DNA of 64,000 nucleotides from Xylanibacter brevis ATCC 19188 (GTDB taxonomy: Bacteria; Bacteroidota; Bacteroidia; Bacteroidales; Bacteroidaceae), in the NCBI RefSeq assembly GCF_000621725.1, contig NZ_JHXM01000011.1:1-64000 (forward strand), written 5' to 3'. Under the pieces are notes generated by a model. The model was given only the letters and a program-made list of their open reading frames with translations, did no database searches and had not been told where the DNA came from. Position numbers and translations under genes: made by a program. Of this stretch, positions 1 through 6,349 are shown in pieces; the first letter of the stretch is position 1, and each line of letters begins with the position of its first letter.

Positions 1-242
1 GTCACCTTGAAGGCACCGATGCCGTCGAGCACCACGCGACCACCCTGAATGAGCTTCTGGTTCATCACCTCGCTCAGCTCGCAGAGCACGGCCTTCACGT
101 CAGATTTCTTGACAGATGCGTTGCGCTGGATCTCGTCTGCCAGCTGGTCGGTGGTCACGGTCTCGCTCACCACGGCACGTGCGTACCACTTGCCAAACAT
201 CTTTGAGTTTTTCACTACGTTCTGATACTTTTTGAATCGCAT
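1..242 (-). CDS. HU-like DNA-binding protein (partial, C-terminus outside window)
   Basis: The visible 80 residues start MRFKKYQNVVKNSKMFGKWY and continue into a helix-rich segment followed by VVLDGIGAFKV, the hallmark of the HU/IHF fold in the variant common in Bacteroidales (HU-HIG type). Such proteins are small nucleoid-like DNA-bending proteins. The ATG lies at 242-240 and the reading frame is open to the window edge, so the C-terminal DNA-binding arm cannot be seen. A leftward promoter at 417-410 gives a leader of about 165 bases. In Bacteroidales genomes this HU variant is often found near VirE/DUF3987 primases and P5-like proteins, as here. Family assignment is fairly sure; its exact role is not known. 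Confidence 0.8.
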   Translation of the reverse strand, partial: MRFKKYQNVVKNSKMFGKWYARAVVSETVTTDQLADEIQRNASVKKSDVKAVLCELSEVMNQKLIQGGRVVLDGIGAFKV

Positions 243-316
243 AATTTGTGTGTGTTTTTAATGGTTAATACTTCCGCCTTTGGGCGTTTTTTTGTCTCGT
301 TACTCTTGGCCTGCAG

Positions 317-349
317 AAGTGGTGCTTTTGGGCCCTGATAGCGCCACTT
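317..349 (-). promoter_or_regulatory. Possible hairpin in the HU-like gene leader
   Basis: AAGTGGTGC (317-325) and GCGCCACTT (341-349) can pair over nine positions with one G-T pair and a 15-base loop. The hairpin falls inside the long predicted leader of the leftward HU-like gene. A regulatory role is only a suggestion. Confidence 0.3.
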
Positions 350-409
350 TCATCTCTCAGCCGGCGCCCTTTGGCGGAGTGGGGGTGTGTGATGTTTTAA
401 TTCACGATG

Positions 410-417
410 CAAAGATA
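410..417 (-). promoter_or_regulatory. -7 element of HU-like gene promoter
   Basis: Read leftward the bases are TATCTTTG, a perfect match to the Bacteroidetes -7 consensus TAnnTTTG. No clear TTTG was seen at the -33 distance. Confidence 0.6.
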
Positions 418-506
418 CAACACTGGTTTTGCGGTTTACGAATACTTGGGCAAGAAATCGAAAAAAAATATGGGGAGGGCAACTTTTCTAGGGTAGTACA
501 AAAGCG

Positions 507-646
507 CTGCACTGTTGCAGTGTTGCAGTTCTCGAAAGGGAGTGTATATACTCGAAAAATACTTCTATATTTATATATAAATATAGAGTTAAATTTTGAT
601 ATATACAGTATTTGTTTTTATAACTGCAACGCTGCAACGCTGCAAC
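507..646. repeat. Symmetric nested inverted repeat with GTTGCAG octamers
   Basis: The left arm carries GTTGCAGTGTTGCAG (514-528). The right arm carries the inverse, three CTGCAAC units at 8-base spacing (624-646). TGTATATA (543-550) and TATATACA (600-607) form an inner inverted pair. A perfect 24-base AT-only-core palindrome sits at 564-587. All three pairs share a centre near base 575-576, so this is one symmetric element. The core is very AT-rich. It resembles an iteron plus unwinding region or a resolution site, but no function is proven. Confidence 0.75.
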
Positions 647-937
647 ACGAGTGTACTTCCCTAGAAAAAGTTCTTGGACGAGCCAAGCGGCAAGAAAGCC
701 GAGCGGAATGGTTTTTAACTTAACTCTGCCATAGATTGAATGTCTGTACGGGCCTTAATCCTTATCCCTGGCAGAAGTTGAATAATTCTCTCTTAACCCT
801 TGTTTTTGTTGAATAGGCTCCGCGGAAAGCTGTTCAATCATATTCAGGGTTTGCGGTGTGTCTTTTCCTGTATAGTGTTGACTCCCTCAGAGCCTTGATT
901 TGTTACTGTTTTGTTAATTACTGTTTATTATACTGAT

Positions 938-1021
938 AATCAAGACAAGCAAAATCATCAATGACATGGTAAAAGTACAAATATAATCTGAGAAAATCAC
1001 CGCTTTTGGCGGAATATTTTT
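938..1021. repeat. Direct repeat copy 1 (promoter-like)
   Basis: This segment matches 3334-3413 closely. Both begin AATCAAGACAAGCAAAA and share CTGAGAAAATCA and CGCTTTTGGCGGAATATTTT, with small differences in the middle. In the right-hand copy the middle contains the -7 element of the peptidase promoter; here that element is degraded and no gene follows leftward. Confidence 0.75.
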
Positions 1022-1092
1022 CGTTTTGGACAAATTCGACTCTATTCTGTCCTCTGTGATAGACTCACACTTAGGACTTCGGAACATACACG

Positions 1093-1139
1093 GGGACGGT
1101 TCTTTCGTTATCACAGCACGATAACAAAAGAACCGTCCC
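1093..1139. repeat. REP-like palindrome
   Basis: Twenty-base arms (1093-1112 and 1120-1139) are inverted copies with one mismatch around a 7-base loop. The arms begin GGGACGGTTCTTT. It lies 18 bases beyond the stop codon of the leftward peptidase gene and may stabilise or end that transcript, though there is no T-tract. GGGACGGTTC palindromes resemble REP elements mobilised by RAYT transposases; no RAYT gene is in the window. Confidence 0.7.
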
Positions 1140-1157
1140 TCTGTTATGAAATATATA

Positions 1158-3215
1158 TCACCAGATCTGCACGCGCTTCTCTGGTGCGAGATAGAGTTTC
1201 CCGTCAGTCACGTTGAAGAGTCTGTACCAGTCGTCGAAGAGTGTCACGATGACATTGACGCGGTTTTGGGGGATTGAATGGACGTCAGTCAGGTACAACA
1301 CCTTCTTTTTGGCAAGGGTGGGATATTCCAGCCACAGTTTTGCATAGTGCAGGAAGAACTCCTGGCAGGCATAGTCGAGGGCAGCCCCCTGAAGCCCCTC
1401 ATCCATTTTCTTCTGCTTGAAGAGTGAGTAGGCCAGCGTCATGCCGCCGTAGTCGGCCATGTTCTCCCCCAGCGTCTTTTTGCCATCGGCCGGCTGTCCG
1501 GGGTAGGCCTCCATACGGTTGTAGAGCGCAATCATCTCCTGCTGCTTGGCCTCGAACTTCGCTTTGGATTCTGATGACCACCAGTTTCTCAGGTATCCCC
1601 GTTCGTCATACTTTGCCCCATTGTCATCGAAGCCGTGGGTCATCTCGTGGGCGAAGACTGTAGCGGCAACGTACTGGGTGTATTCATCATCGGCAGGGAA
1701 CAAGCCTTCACTGATGAATTGCGGCAAGATGATCAGACAGTTCATATCGGGAGCATAAGAGGCGTTCCGTACGCTATAATCGCTTTCATAGTCGATGATG
1801 GCGCGGACATGCTGCTCAACTTTTCCGCACATGTTATGCCTGATGGCTTCATTCTGCGCTATGATGGACAGGGCGTCCTCGACCAGCGTGTTCCCCTCGT
1901 CGAGGGTGAACTCGCCTTCGCTAAGGTTGTCGGGCACGCCGACAAAGAACTGCATGGCCTCCAGTTTCTTCAGTGCCTCCTGGCGCGTGGCGTCGCTCAG
2001 CCAGTCGAGCGTTTCGATGCGCTGTCGGAACAAGGTGCGCAGTTTCTCCAGCATCGTCAGGCAGCGGTCTGCCCCGGCTTGCCCCATCTTCCGTAGTACG
2101 TCCGCACTCAACTTGTTCATCAGGAAGGGGCTTGTCTGTTTCAATGTCGCTACGATTTCACTCTTGACGGCTCCTTCGCTTTTACCGGCATAAGTAGCCT
2201 TCATGTAGCTGAATACGCTCATGACGGCATAGTATCTCAGGTAGTCGTAGCAGTTGTCCATCGTCTTCAGCACGGTCGTGATGCCGCCTTTCTGTTCCAT
2301 ATATTTCTTGAAGGCGGGTGATTCGTCGAAGATTGCACCAGCCATCGGATGGAATGCTTCCCACAGCGTCTCCCGGGTGACTTCGTCTTCGACGCCGCCC
2401 CCGGCAAGTGTGGCACGACTCCGCGCGAAGCTGCCGGCCTCGGTGTAGTCAGGTATGTCGCGCACGTTCCACAAGCTCTGACGGTCTGAGTCGGAGGTAT
2501 CGCCGCCACCATGGGCTGTCGCATAAATCAATTGCTCCTCGGCGAGAATCGCGCTGACGCGCTCCTCGAGTTCCGCCTCATAGCCTGCCGCCTTCGTGCG
2601 CTCCGGATCTGCCACGTTGTCGATGGTCGTCAGTATGTTCTTGATGTACGATGATTTCAGCAAGTCTGTCATTTTAGTTCCCAGCAAAGCTTCTACCAAT
2701 TGTGTCTGGATGCCTCTGCTCACTATTTCCTGGCAGGAGTGGGATTGCATATGTATATCCACTTTTTTCGAGAATATGGGATTCAGCCCCTTGTCCTGCA
2801 GTTTGCCGATTTCGGTCAGCAGCATGCCGATTCCCGTCGGCTTCTGGATGTCCAGATAGTCGAGTACGGCCTTCACGTCTTCATTCAATGATGGCGCAGG
2901 AGCCTCAATATTCCGCACGAGGTGCCGGGCCAGGGGGTTGTCGGAGGCAAACAGGCTCTTTTCAACCTCATTGGTGTTTATTGAATCGTAATACTCCATG
3001 TACCCCGGGTCGCCCTCTTTATGTGAATTGAACCAGGTGCCCAGGGCATACATGTAGAAGTCGTCGCCGGGCTTGACGGTCTTGTCCATCAATGCCTCGT
3101 TGATGAAGTGGTCTGGCACTACCGGGTTGTCTATTGAATTGTCAACACACGATGTGAATACACTTGCGCCGCAAACGAGGGTGGCGGCGAGCACCCATTT
3201 CATGATTCTTTTCAT
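1158..3215 (-). CDS. M13-family metallopeptidase, lipoprotein (PepO/neprilysin type)
   Basis: A 685-residue zinc endopeptidase of the neprilysin family. The N-terminus MKRIMKWVLAATLVCGASVF leads to a lipobox FTSC, so the enzyme is expected to be a lipoprotein anchored in the envelope. The zinc site is VFAHEMTHGFDDNG (HExxH), with the third ligand in GENMADYGG. The extreme C-terminus ends RVQIW, matching the conserved M13 end. Length fits the family (650-700). It probably degrades oligopeptides for peptide-based nitrogen nutrition. The gene stands alone, with a promoter at 3369-3362 inside a direct repeat whose second copy lies beyond its 3' end. The family call is firm; the substrate is unknown. 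Confidence 0.93.
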   Translation of the reverse strand: MKRIMKWVLAATLVCGASVFTSCVDNSIDNPVVPDHFINEALMDKTVKPGDDFYMYALGTWFNSHKEGDPGYMEYYDSINTNEVEKSLFASDNPLARHLVRNIEAPAPSLNEDVKAVLDYLDIQKPTGIGMLLTEIGKLQDKGLNPIFSKKVDIHMQSHSCQEIVSRGIQTQLVEALLGTKMTDLLKSSYIKNILTTIDNVADPERTKAAGYEAELEERVSAILAEEQLIYATAHGGGDTSDSDRQSLWNVRDIPDYTEAGSFARSRATLAGGGVEDEVTRETLWEAFHPMAGAIFDESPAFKKYMEQKGGITTVLKTMDNCYDYLRYYAVMSVFSYMKATYAGKSEGAVKSEIVATLKQTSPFLMNKLSADVLRKMGQAGADRCLTMLEKLRTLFRQRIETLDWLSDATRQEALKKLEAMQFFVGVPDNLSEGEFTLDEGNTLVEDALSIIAQNEAIRHNMCGKVEQHVRAIIDYESDYSVRNASYAPDMNCLIILPQFISEGLFPADDEYTQYVAATVFAHEMTHGFDDNGAKYDERGYLRNWWSSESKAKFEAKQQEMIALYNRMEAYPGQPADGKKTLGENMADYGGMTLAYSLFKQKKMDEGLQGAALDYACQEFFLHYAKLWLEYPTLAKKKVLYLTDVHSIPQNRVNVIVTLFDDWYRLFNVTDGKLYLAPEKRVQIW

Positions 3216-3333
3216 ATTGTAACGAACCTTAATTCCGCAGCATTTTAGTTTAACTTCCTTTATAAGTTCCTGGGTAACAAAATATTGCTCAGGATTTTGC
3301 TATGTCAGATTTTTCACTTACCTTAGTGCTGCA

Positions 3334-3413
3334 AATCAAGACAAGCAAAAATTATCAATGGCAAAGATACAACAAAAATCTGAGAAAATCAGCGCTTTTG
3401 GCGGAATATTTTT
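3334..3413. repeat. Direct repeat copy 2, carries the peptidase promoter
   Basis: Partner of 938-1021. Read leftward it contains TATCTTTG, so this copy appears to be the functional promoter segment. Confidence 0.75.
3362..3369 (-). promoter_or_regulatory. -7 element of M13 peptidase promoter
   Basis: TATCTTTG read leftward, about 145 bases before the ATG. Confidence 0.6.
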
Positions 3414-3563
3414 TAGAATCATCGGTACAGGCACTTGATCCGTTCAATGATAGGTGAAACTATACCAAGTGATAGAGACAGTGGAATTGGCATCAAACGT
3501 GAAAACTTAAAAGGGACTGCAAAGTCTTATGGAAAAAGGCTTGGAGAAGTATGGATTTTTTTG

Positions 3564-3571
3564 TAATTTTG
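3564..3571 (+). promoter_or_regulatory. -7 element of HIRAN-gene promoter
   Basis: TAATTTTG matches TAnnTTTG, followed by GC; it lies about 60 bases before the start codon. Confidence 0.6.
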
Positions 3572-3631
3572 CAGGCCAAAAAAAACGAAACTATAGATAT
3601 TGACTGAGATTCAGAATAGCGATAATAATTG

Positions 3632-4642
3632 ATGCAATCCCTAAAACTTCACATTGTAGGATTCCCTTACCGAAAGAATATTGAGGGGCACGTCAGCGAG
3701 TTTCTCTCTGACGCTCCTGGGCATGGCATGACGCTGAGACCACAGAGGAATAACGAGGTGGATGTACATGCCATTCGTGCCTACGACTGGGAGGGCAGGC
3801 ATGTGGGCTTCGTGTCTTCTGCAGAACTGTCGGCGGCATGGGGTGCTTTGCAGGCTACAGGGCGTAAGTCGCTTCGAGGAACAATCGTGTCTTCCAACAT
3901 AGAACATCCTTGTGCCATCTTTGAGTGCATGGTTCCTGATGACTATACCCCAGCCGTAGAGTTATATCCGCAGAAGCCTTTCACGGAATGGACGTACAGC
4001 GGACCGATGCTCGACTTCCCTGAGGAACTGGATGCGCTGGATTACATGATGGACGAGATAGACGACCGCCTTTATGAGCAGCACGACTGGAGTAAGGACG
4101 ATTTGCATAACTTCATATTGCTGCTGGAGCGCTTTACGCATGAGTCCATTTACGACATCTCCAGCGAGACTAACGACTATAGACGCAGTCTGTTGACACG
4201 CCTTCGCGACACGAAAATACAGTCGCTTCAGACACTGGCCGATGAGCTGAATATGATGAGCGGACGCACGGGACGAGAGACGTCGGGCGGTTGTGTGCTG
4301 GACTTCTGGACAAGGGTCATTGCTTCAGAAGAGATGCGAAAGAGTCTGATGGTACACCAGCACCAGTATGATGCGGAAAAGGTGGAGGAGGAACTAAAAC
4401 TGTTTCCTGACTGCATGTATTACGAATGGCTGCGCGACCGACAGCATTTCGTGTCGAAACTTTTTTATAAGCATATTCCTCGTGAGGTGTTGTGGTGCTT
4501 CGTCTCGGGCATTGCCTTCGTGGAAATGAAAAAGGCCATAGATCTGACGAAACAGGCCAAGGAAAGGGAGGAGGCCGACAGGCAGCACGTGAATGTGATT
4601 ATGACGGGACAGAATGCCTCGTATATAGAGAATCATCAATAA
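3632..4642 (+). CDS. HIRAN-domain-like protein
   Basis: A 336-residue protein. Residues about 3-100 fit a HIRAN domain: LKLHIVGFPYR, then a strand-rich core with TLRPQRNNEVDVHAIRAYD and GRHVGFVSSAEL, the usual 'L.RE.NN.YD.NAI.V....G..VGYV' pattern. HIRAN domains bind 3' ends of single-stranded DNA. The remaining 230 residues are helical and charged with no domain I recognise. An in-frame TTG just before the ATG was not used as the start. The next gene begins 9 bases downstream and is probably co-transcribed. The HIRAN call rests on motif resemblance only; the cellular role is unknown. Confidence 0.65.
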   Translation: MQSLKLHIVGFPYRKNIEGHVSEFLSDAPGHGMTLRPQRNNEVDVHAIRAYDWEGRHVGFVSSAELSAAWGALQATGRKSLRGTIVSSNIEHPCAIFECMVPDDYTPAVELYPQKPFTEWTYSGPMLDFPEELDALDYMMDEIDDRLYEQHDWSKDDLHNFILLLERFTHESIYDISSETNDYRRSLLTRLRDTKIQSLQTLADELNMMSGRTGRETSGGCVLDFWTRVIASEEMRKSLMVHQHQYDAEKVEEELKLFPDCMYYEWLRDRQHFVSKLFYKHIPREVLWCFVSGIAFVEMKKAIDLTKQAKEREEADRQHVNVIMTGQNASYIENHQ

Positions 4643-4651
4643 CAAAGGACG

Positions 4652-5137
4652 ATGGGACGAAAGATAACGATGACGGGTAGATTTGCCCGATATGAAGAGC
4701 ATAGAGGGGCTAACACTATGCCCAGTGATGACAGGGATATACGGCTGGAAGGCGAAGAGGCCATATATCGCGAGTATGCCTATCCTAGTAAGAAGGAGCA
4801 AGGGGCAGGAGAAAAAGGGCAAGAGGATAGATATAATGAGAGAGGGCAAGAGGAACAGCTGCTGCTTACTGACCATGGGGAATATATTGAGCCTGGCATG
4901 AGCGTGGAGGAAAAACTGAGCCCCATTTTCTATAATAACGAGGAGAACGTGAGACAATTCCTTAAGGAGATAAACGGTATGCCTGCTAACGATATCACCG
5001 ACCTTGTGAACCGCTGGGTGCAGGACAAACGGATTTCAGATTACGGGTATAGTAGAAAGGGGGAACTCTGGGCTATACTCTATGATGAAGGGTTATACGA
5101 TAAATCCAGACAGAACTGGAACAGGAGAGTCTTTTAG
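4652..5137 (+). CDS. Hypothetical protein linked to the HIRAN-like gene
   Basis: A 161-residue protein I do not recognise. The N-terminal 75 residues are very charged and probably disordered (Lys/Glu/Gln/Gly runs). The C-terminal half looks folded: EENVRQFLKEINGM, then helices rich in charged residues and ending KSRQNWNRRVF. It begins 9 bases after the HIRAN-like gene and ends in a hairpin terminator that overlaps its stop codon, so the two genes form a closed unit. No transmembrane segment or signal peptide. Confidence 0.65.
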   Translation: MGRKITMTGRFARYEEHRGANTMPSDDRDIRLEGEEAIYREYAYPSKKEQGAGEKGQEDRYNERGQEEQLLLTDHGEYIEPGMSVEEKLSPIFYNNEENVRQFLKEINGMPANDITDLVNRWVQDKRISDYGYSRKGELWAILYDEGLYDKSRQNWNRRVF

Positions 5138-5151
5138 ATTCTCCTTTTTTT
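5124..5151 (+). terminator. Rho-independent terminator after the HIRAN unit
   Basis: GGAGAGTC (5124-5131) pairs with GATTCTCC (5137-5144), eight pairs including one G-T, followed by seven T. It overlaps the stop codon of the preceding gene. Confidence 0.75.
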
Positions 5152-5182
5152 ATGCCTTTTTCTAAGCTTTCTAAGGCCGAAA

Positions 5183-5232
5183 GTTTCTAGTTTTAGTTTC
5201 TAAAAGTTTCAATGAGTTTCTAAAGGTTTCCA
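5183..5232. repeat. GTTTC direct repeats, last four at 10-base period
   Basis: GTTTC occurs at 5183, 5196, 5206, 5216 and 5226. The last four are spaced exactly 10 bases apart, placing them on one face of the helix. The array ends about 50 bases before the -7 element of the cassette promoter, where an activator or repressor could bind. Confidence 0.65.
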
Positions 5233-5280
5233 CCCTTTGGACTTCTAATCCATATCTTTTTTCAGCCCCTTTTTTGTGCC

Positions 5281-5288
5281 TAACTTTG
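5281..5288 (+). promoter_or_regulatory. -7 element of primase-cassette promoter
   Basis: TAACTTTG matches TAnnTTTG and is followed by CAGCG. The leader to the first cassette gene is about 190 bases. Confidence 0.6.
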
Positions 5289-5483
5289 CAGCGTCGAAAG
5301 ACAAGAAAACGCGCTCTTTGAGCTTTCGCTCGAAAACCTTGAGCGCTCGGAAGAGCCAGAAAGCAAGCTTTCGCTCTTCACTCGCTGATGCGGTCTTTGA
5401 CTTATTGATACAGCATAGATAGACAAACAAAAAGAATAAACTTTAAAGGTCGTATGAAGGATGCGACGTAAAACAAACAAATT

Positions 5484-5780
5484 ATGGAAACAAAAATTTT
5501 GAAAGTGGTACGCCAGGGCGAGGCCTTTAGCGTACAGAGTTCTAAACAGGAGTCGGGCAGCATTCAGAAGTGCAACATTGTGTTGCGCGAGCTGGGTGGC
5601 TCGAAGTTTGAAAACGAGTATGTGTGCGCCATGCTGGGCAATCTGGCGGCGTGCAGGTTCTACGAGGGTGATGTGGTTGCGGCCACCCTTCGTTTCTCTA
5701 CACACGAGTATCAGGGGCAGATGTTCCAAGAAATTCTTGCTACTGATATTGAACGACTCTCCCCCCGCCCCTCCCTGTAA
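5484..5780 (+). CDS. OB-fold-like small protein (DUF3127-like)
   Basis: A 98-residue protein beginning METKILKVVRQGEAF. Alternating strands with QKCNIVLRELGGSKFENEYV and GDVVAATLRFS...GQMFQEI resemble the DUF3127/single-strand-binding OB-fold proteins of Bacteroidetes. This fits a DNA-handling role next to a primase-helicase. The C-terminal tail SPRPSL is encoded by a GC-rich hairpin repeat (5768-5788) that also supplies the stop codon, so the natural C-terminus may have been replaced by repeat insertion. It is the first gene of the cassette. Confidence 0.6.
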   Translation: METKILKVVRQGEAFSVQSSKQESGSIQKCNIVLRELGGSKFENEYVCAMLGNLAACRFYEGDVVAATLRFSTHEYQGQMFQEILATDIERLSPRPSL

Positions 5781-5788
5781 TGGAGGGG
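5768..5788. repeat. GC-rich intergenic hairpin repeat
   Basis: CCCCTCC (5768-5774) and GGAGGGG (5782-5788) flank a 7-base loop. The element overlaps the stop codon of the OB-fold-like gene. Related CCCCTCC/GGGGAGG hairpins recur at 5852-5885, around 9340-9430 and around 9831-9852. Confidence 0.65.
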
Positions 5789-5851
5789 AGTGATTAGACC
5801 TTCAATAAACAATTCATACATAATAATTATTAATTAGACCAACTAACTATT

Positions 5852-5885
5852 CCTCCCCATTCAGGGGGAGGCTGGGAGGGGGTCT
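5852..5885. repeat. GC-rich intergenic hairpin repeat, second copy
   Basis: CCTCCCC and GGGGAGG pair around a short loop, followed by CTGGGAGGGGGTCTT. It belongs to the same family as the element at 5768-5788 and to the pair near 9340-9430. Confidence 0.65.
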
Positions 5886-5920
5886 TTCTGAGTTGAAGTG
5901 AGGAGGATATTCTCGAGTAA

Positions 5921-6343
5921 ATGGCCAAAGAATCTGAAACTTCTTCTCGCTTATCAAATTCAGAAATTCTTATGGAAAAGATTATTATTTCTAAAGACAG
6001 ACAGGTGACGCTTGATGGTCTGATGACCTTGGGCATGTTGGAGAGCGGACTCAAGACGGCAGACTTTCTGTGCTGCGAGGATGTGGAACTGGAGGCGTTC
6101 TCGGGAATTTTCAGTGTGCAGGCGATGCGCGATGGCAACATCTATATGCAGCAGAAGCCCAAGCGCATGAAGAACAAGCCAATATACCGCGACGACAACG
6201 CATCGTTCACACGCGGCAAGGACGGCAAGTACTATTTCTTCTTCGCCATGGACGAGGAGCGTATCGCAGAACTTCCAGAACAGCTGGTACGCCAGGCAAG
6301 TACAATAGCTCAGAAGGTAATTCGAGAACTAATCTGCAACTAA
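5921..6343 (+). CDS. Hypothetical protein of the primase cassette
   Basis: Up to 140 residues, function unknown. The conserved-looking part starts at MEKIIISKDRQVTLDG (ATG at 5972). The upstream ATG at 5921 would add 17 Ser/Glu-rich residues and has GAGGAGG about 15 bases before it, so the start is uncertain. The protein is mixed strand/helix, with a charged mid segment (KPKRMKNKPIYRDDN) and no membrane segment. It sits 6 bases before the primase-helicase gene, so the two are surely co-transcribed, and it may be a partner of that enzyme. Confidence 0.65.
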   Translation: MAKESETSSRLSNSEILMEKIIISKDRQVTLDGLMTLGMLESGLKTADFLCCEDVELEAFSGIFSVQAMRDGNIYMQQKPKRMKNKPIYRDDNASFTRGKDGKYYFFFAMDEERIAELPEQLVRQASTIAQKVIRELICN

Positions 6344-6349
6344 ACGGCC

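Larger units (their letters stand above)
243..1157. other. Gene-free accessory stretch with repeats
   Basis: No convincing gene lies between the HU-like gene and the M13 peptidase. The stretch holds the HU promoter and a possible leader hairpin, a symmetric inverted repeat (507-646), one copy of an 84-base direct repeat (938-1021) and a 20-base-arm palindrome (1093-1139). Between 650 and 930 nothing was recognised. Confidence 0.7.
3216..3631. other. Divergent intergenic region
   Basis: The gap contains promoters for both flanking genes and direct repeat copy 2. The stretch 3420-3545 shows nothing else recognisable. Confidence 0.6.
5138..5483. other. Leader and control region of the primase cassette
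   Basis: Holds a terminator tail, a 10-base-phased GTTTC array (5183-5232), a promoter (5281-5288) and a leader of about 190 bases with partly repeated AGCTTTCGCTC stretches near 5319 and 5373. No gene was found. Confidence 0.6.

Noticed and set aside
280..723. 147-codon open frame on the + strand
   Set aside because: It begins at a TTG, crosses the symmetric repeat element and has no domain or coding character; the AT-rich core translates to a low-quality sequence.
914..1114. 66-codon leftward open frame
   Set aside because: It is made mostly of the direct repeat and the REP-like palindrome, so it is probably a chance frame.
5310..5385. Riboswitch in the leader of the primase cassette
   Set aside because: Partly repeated AGCTTTCGCTC stretches are present but no known riboswitch core could be recognised.
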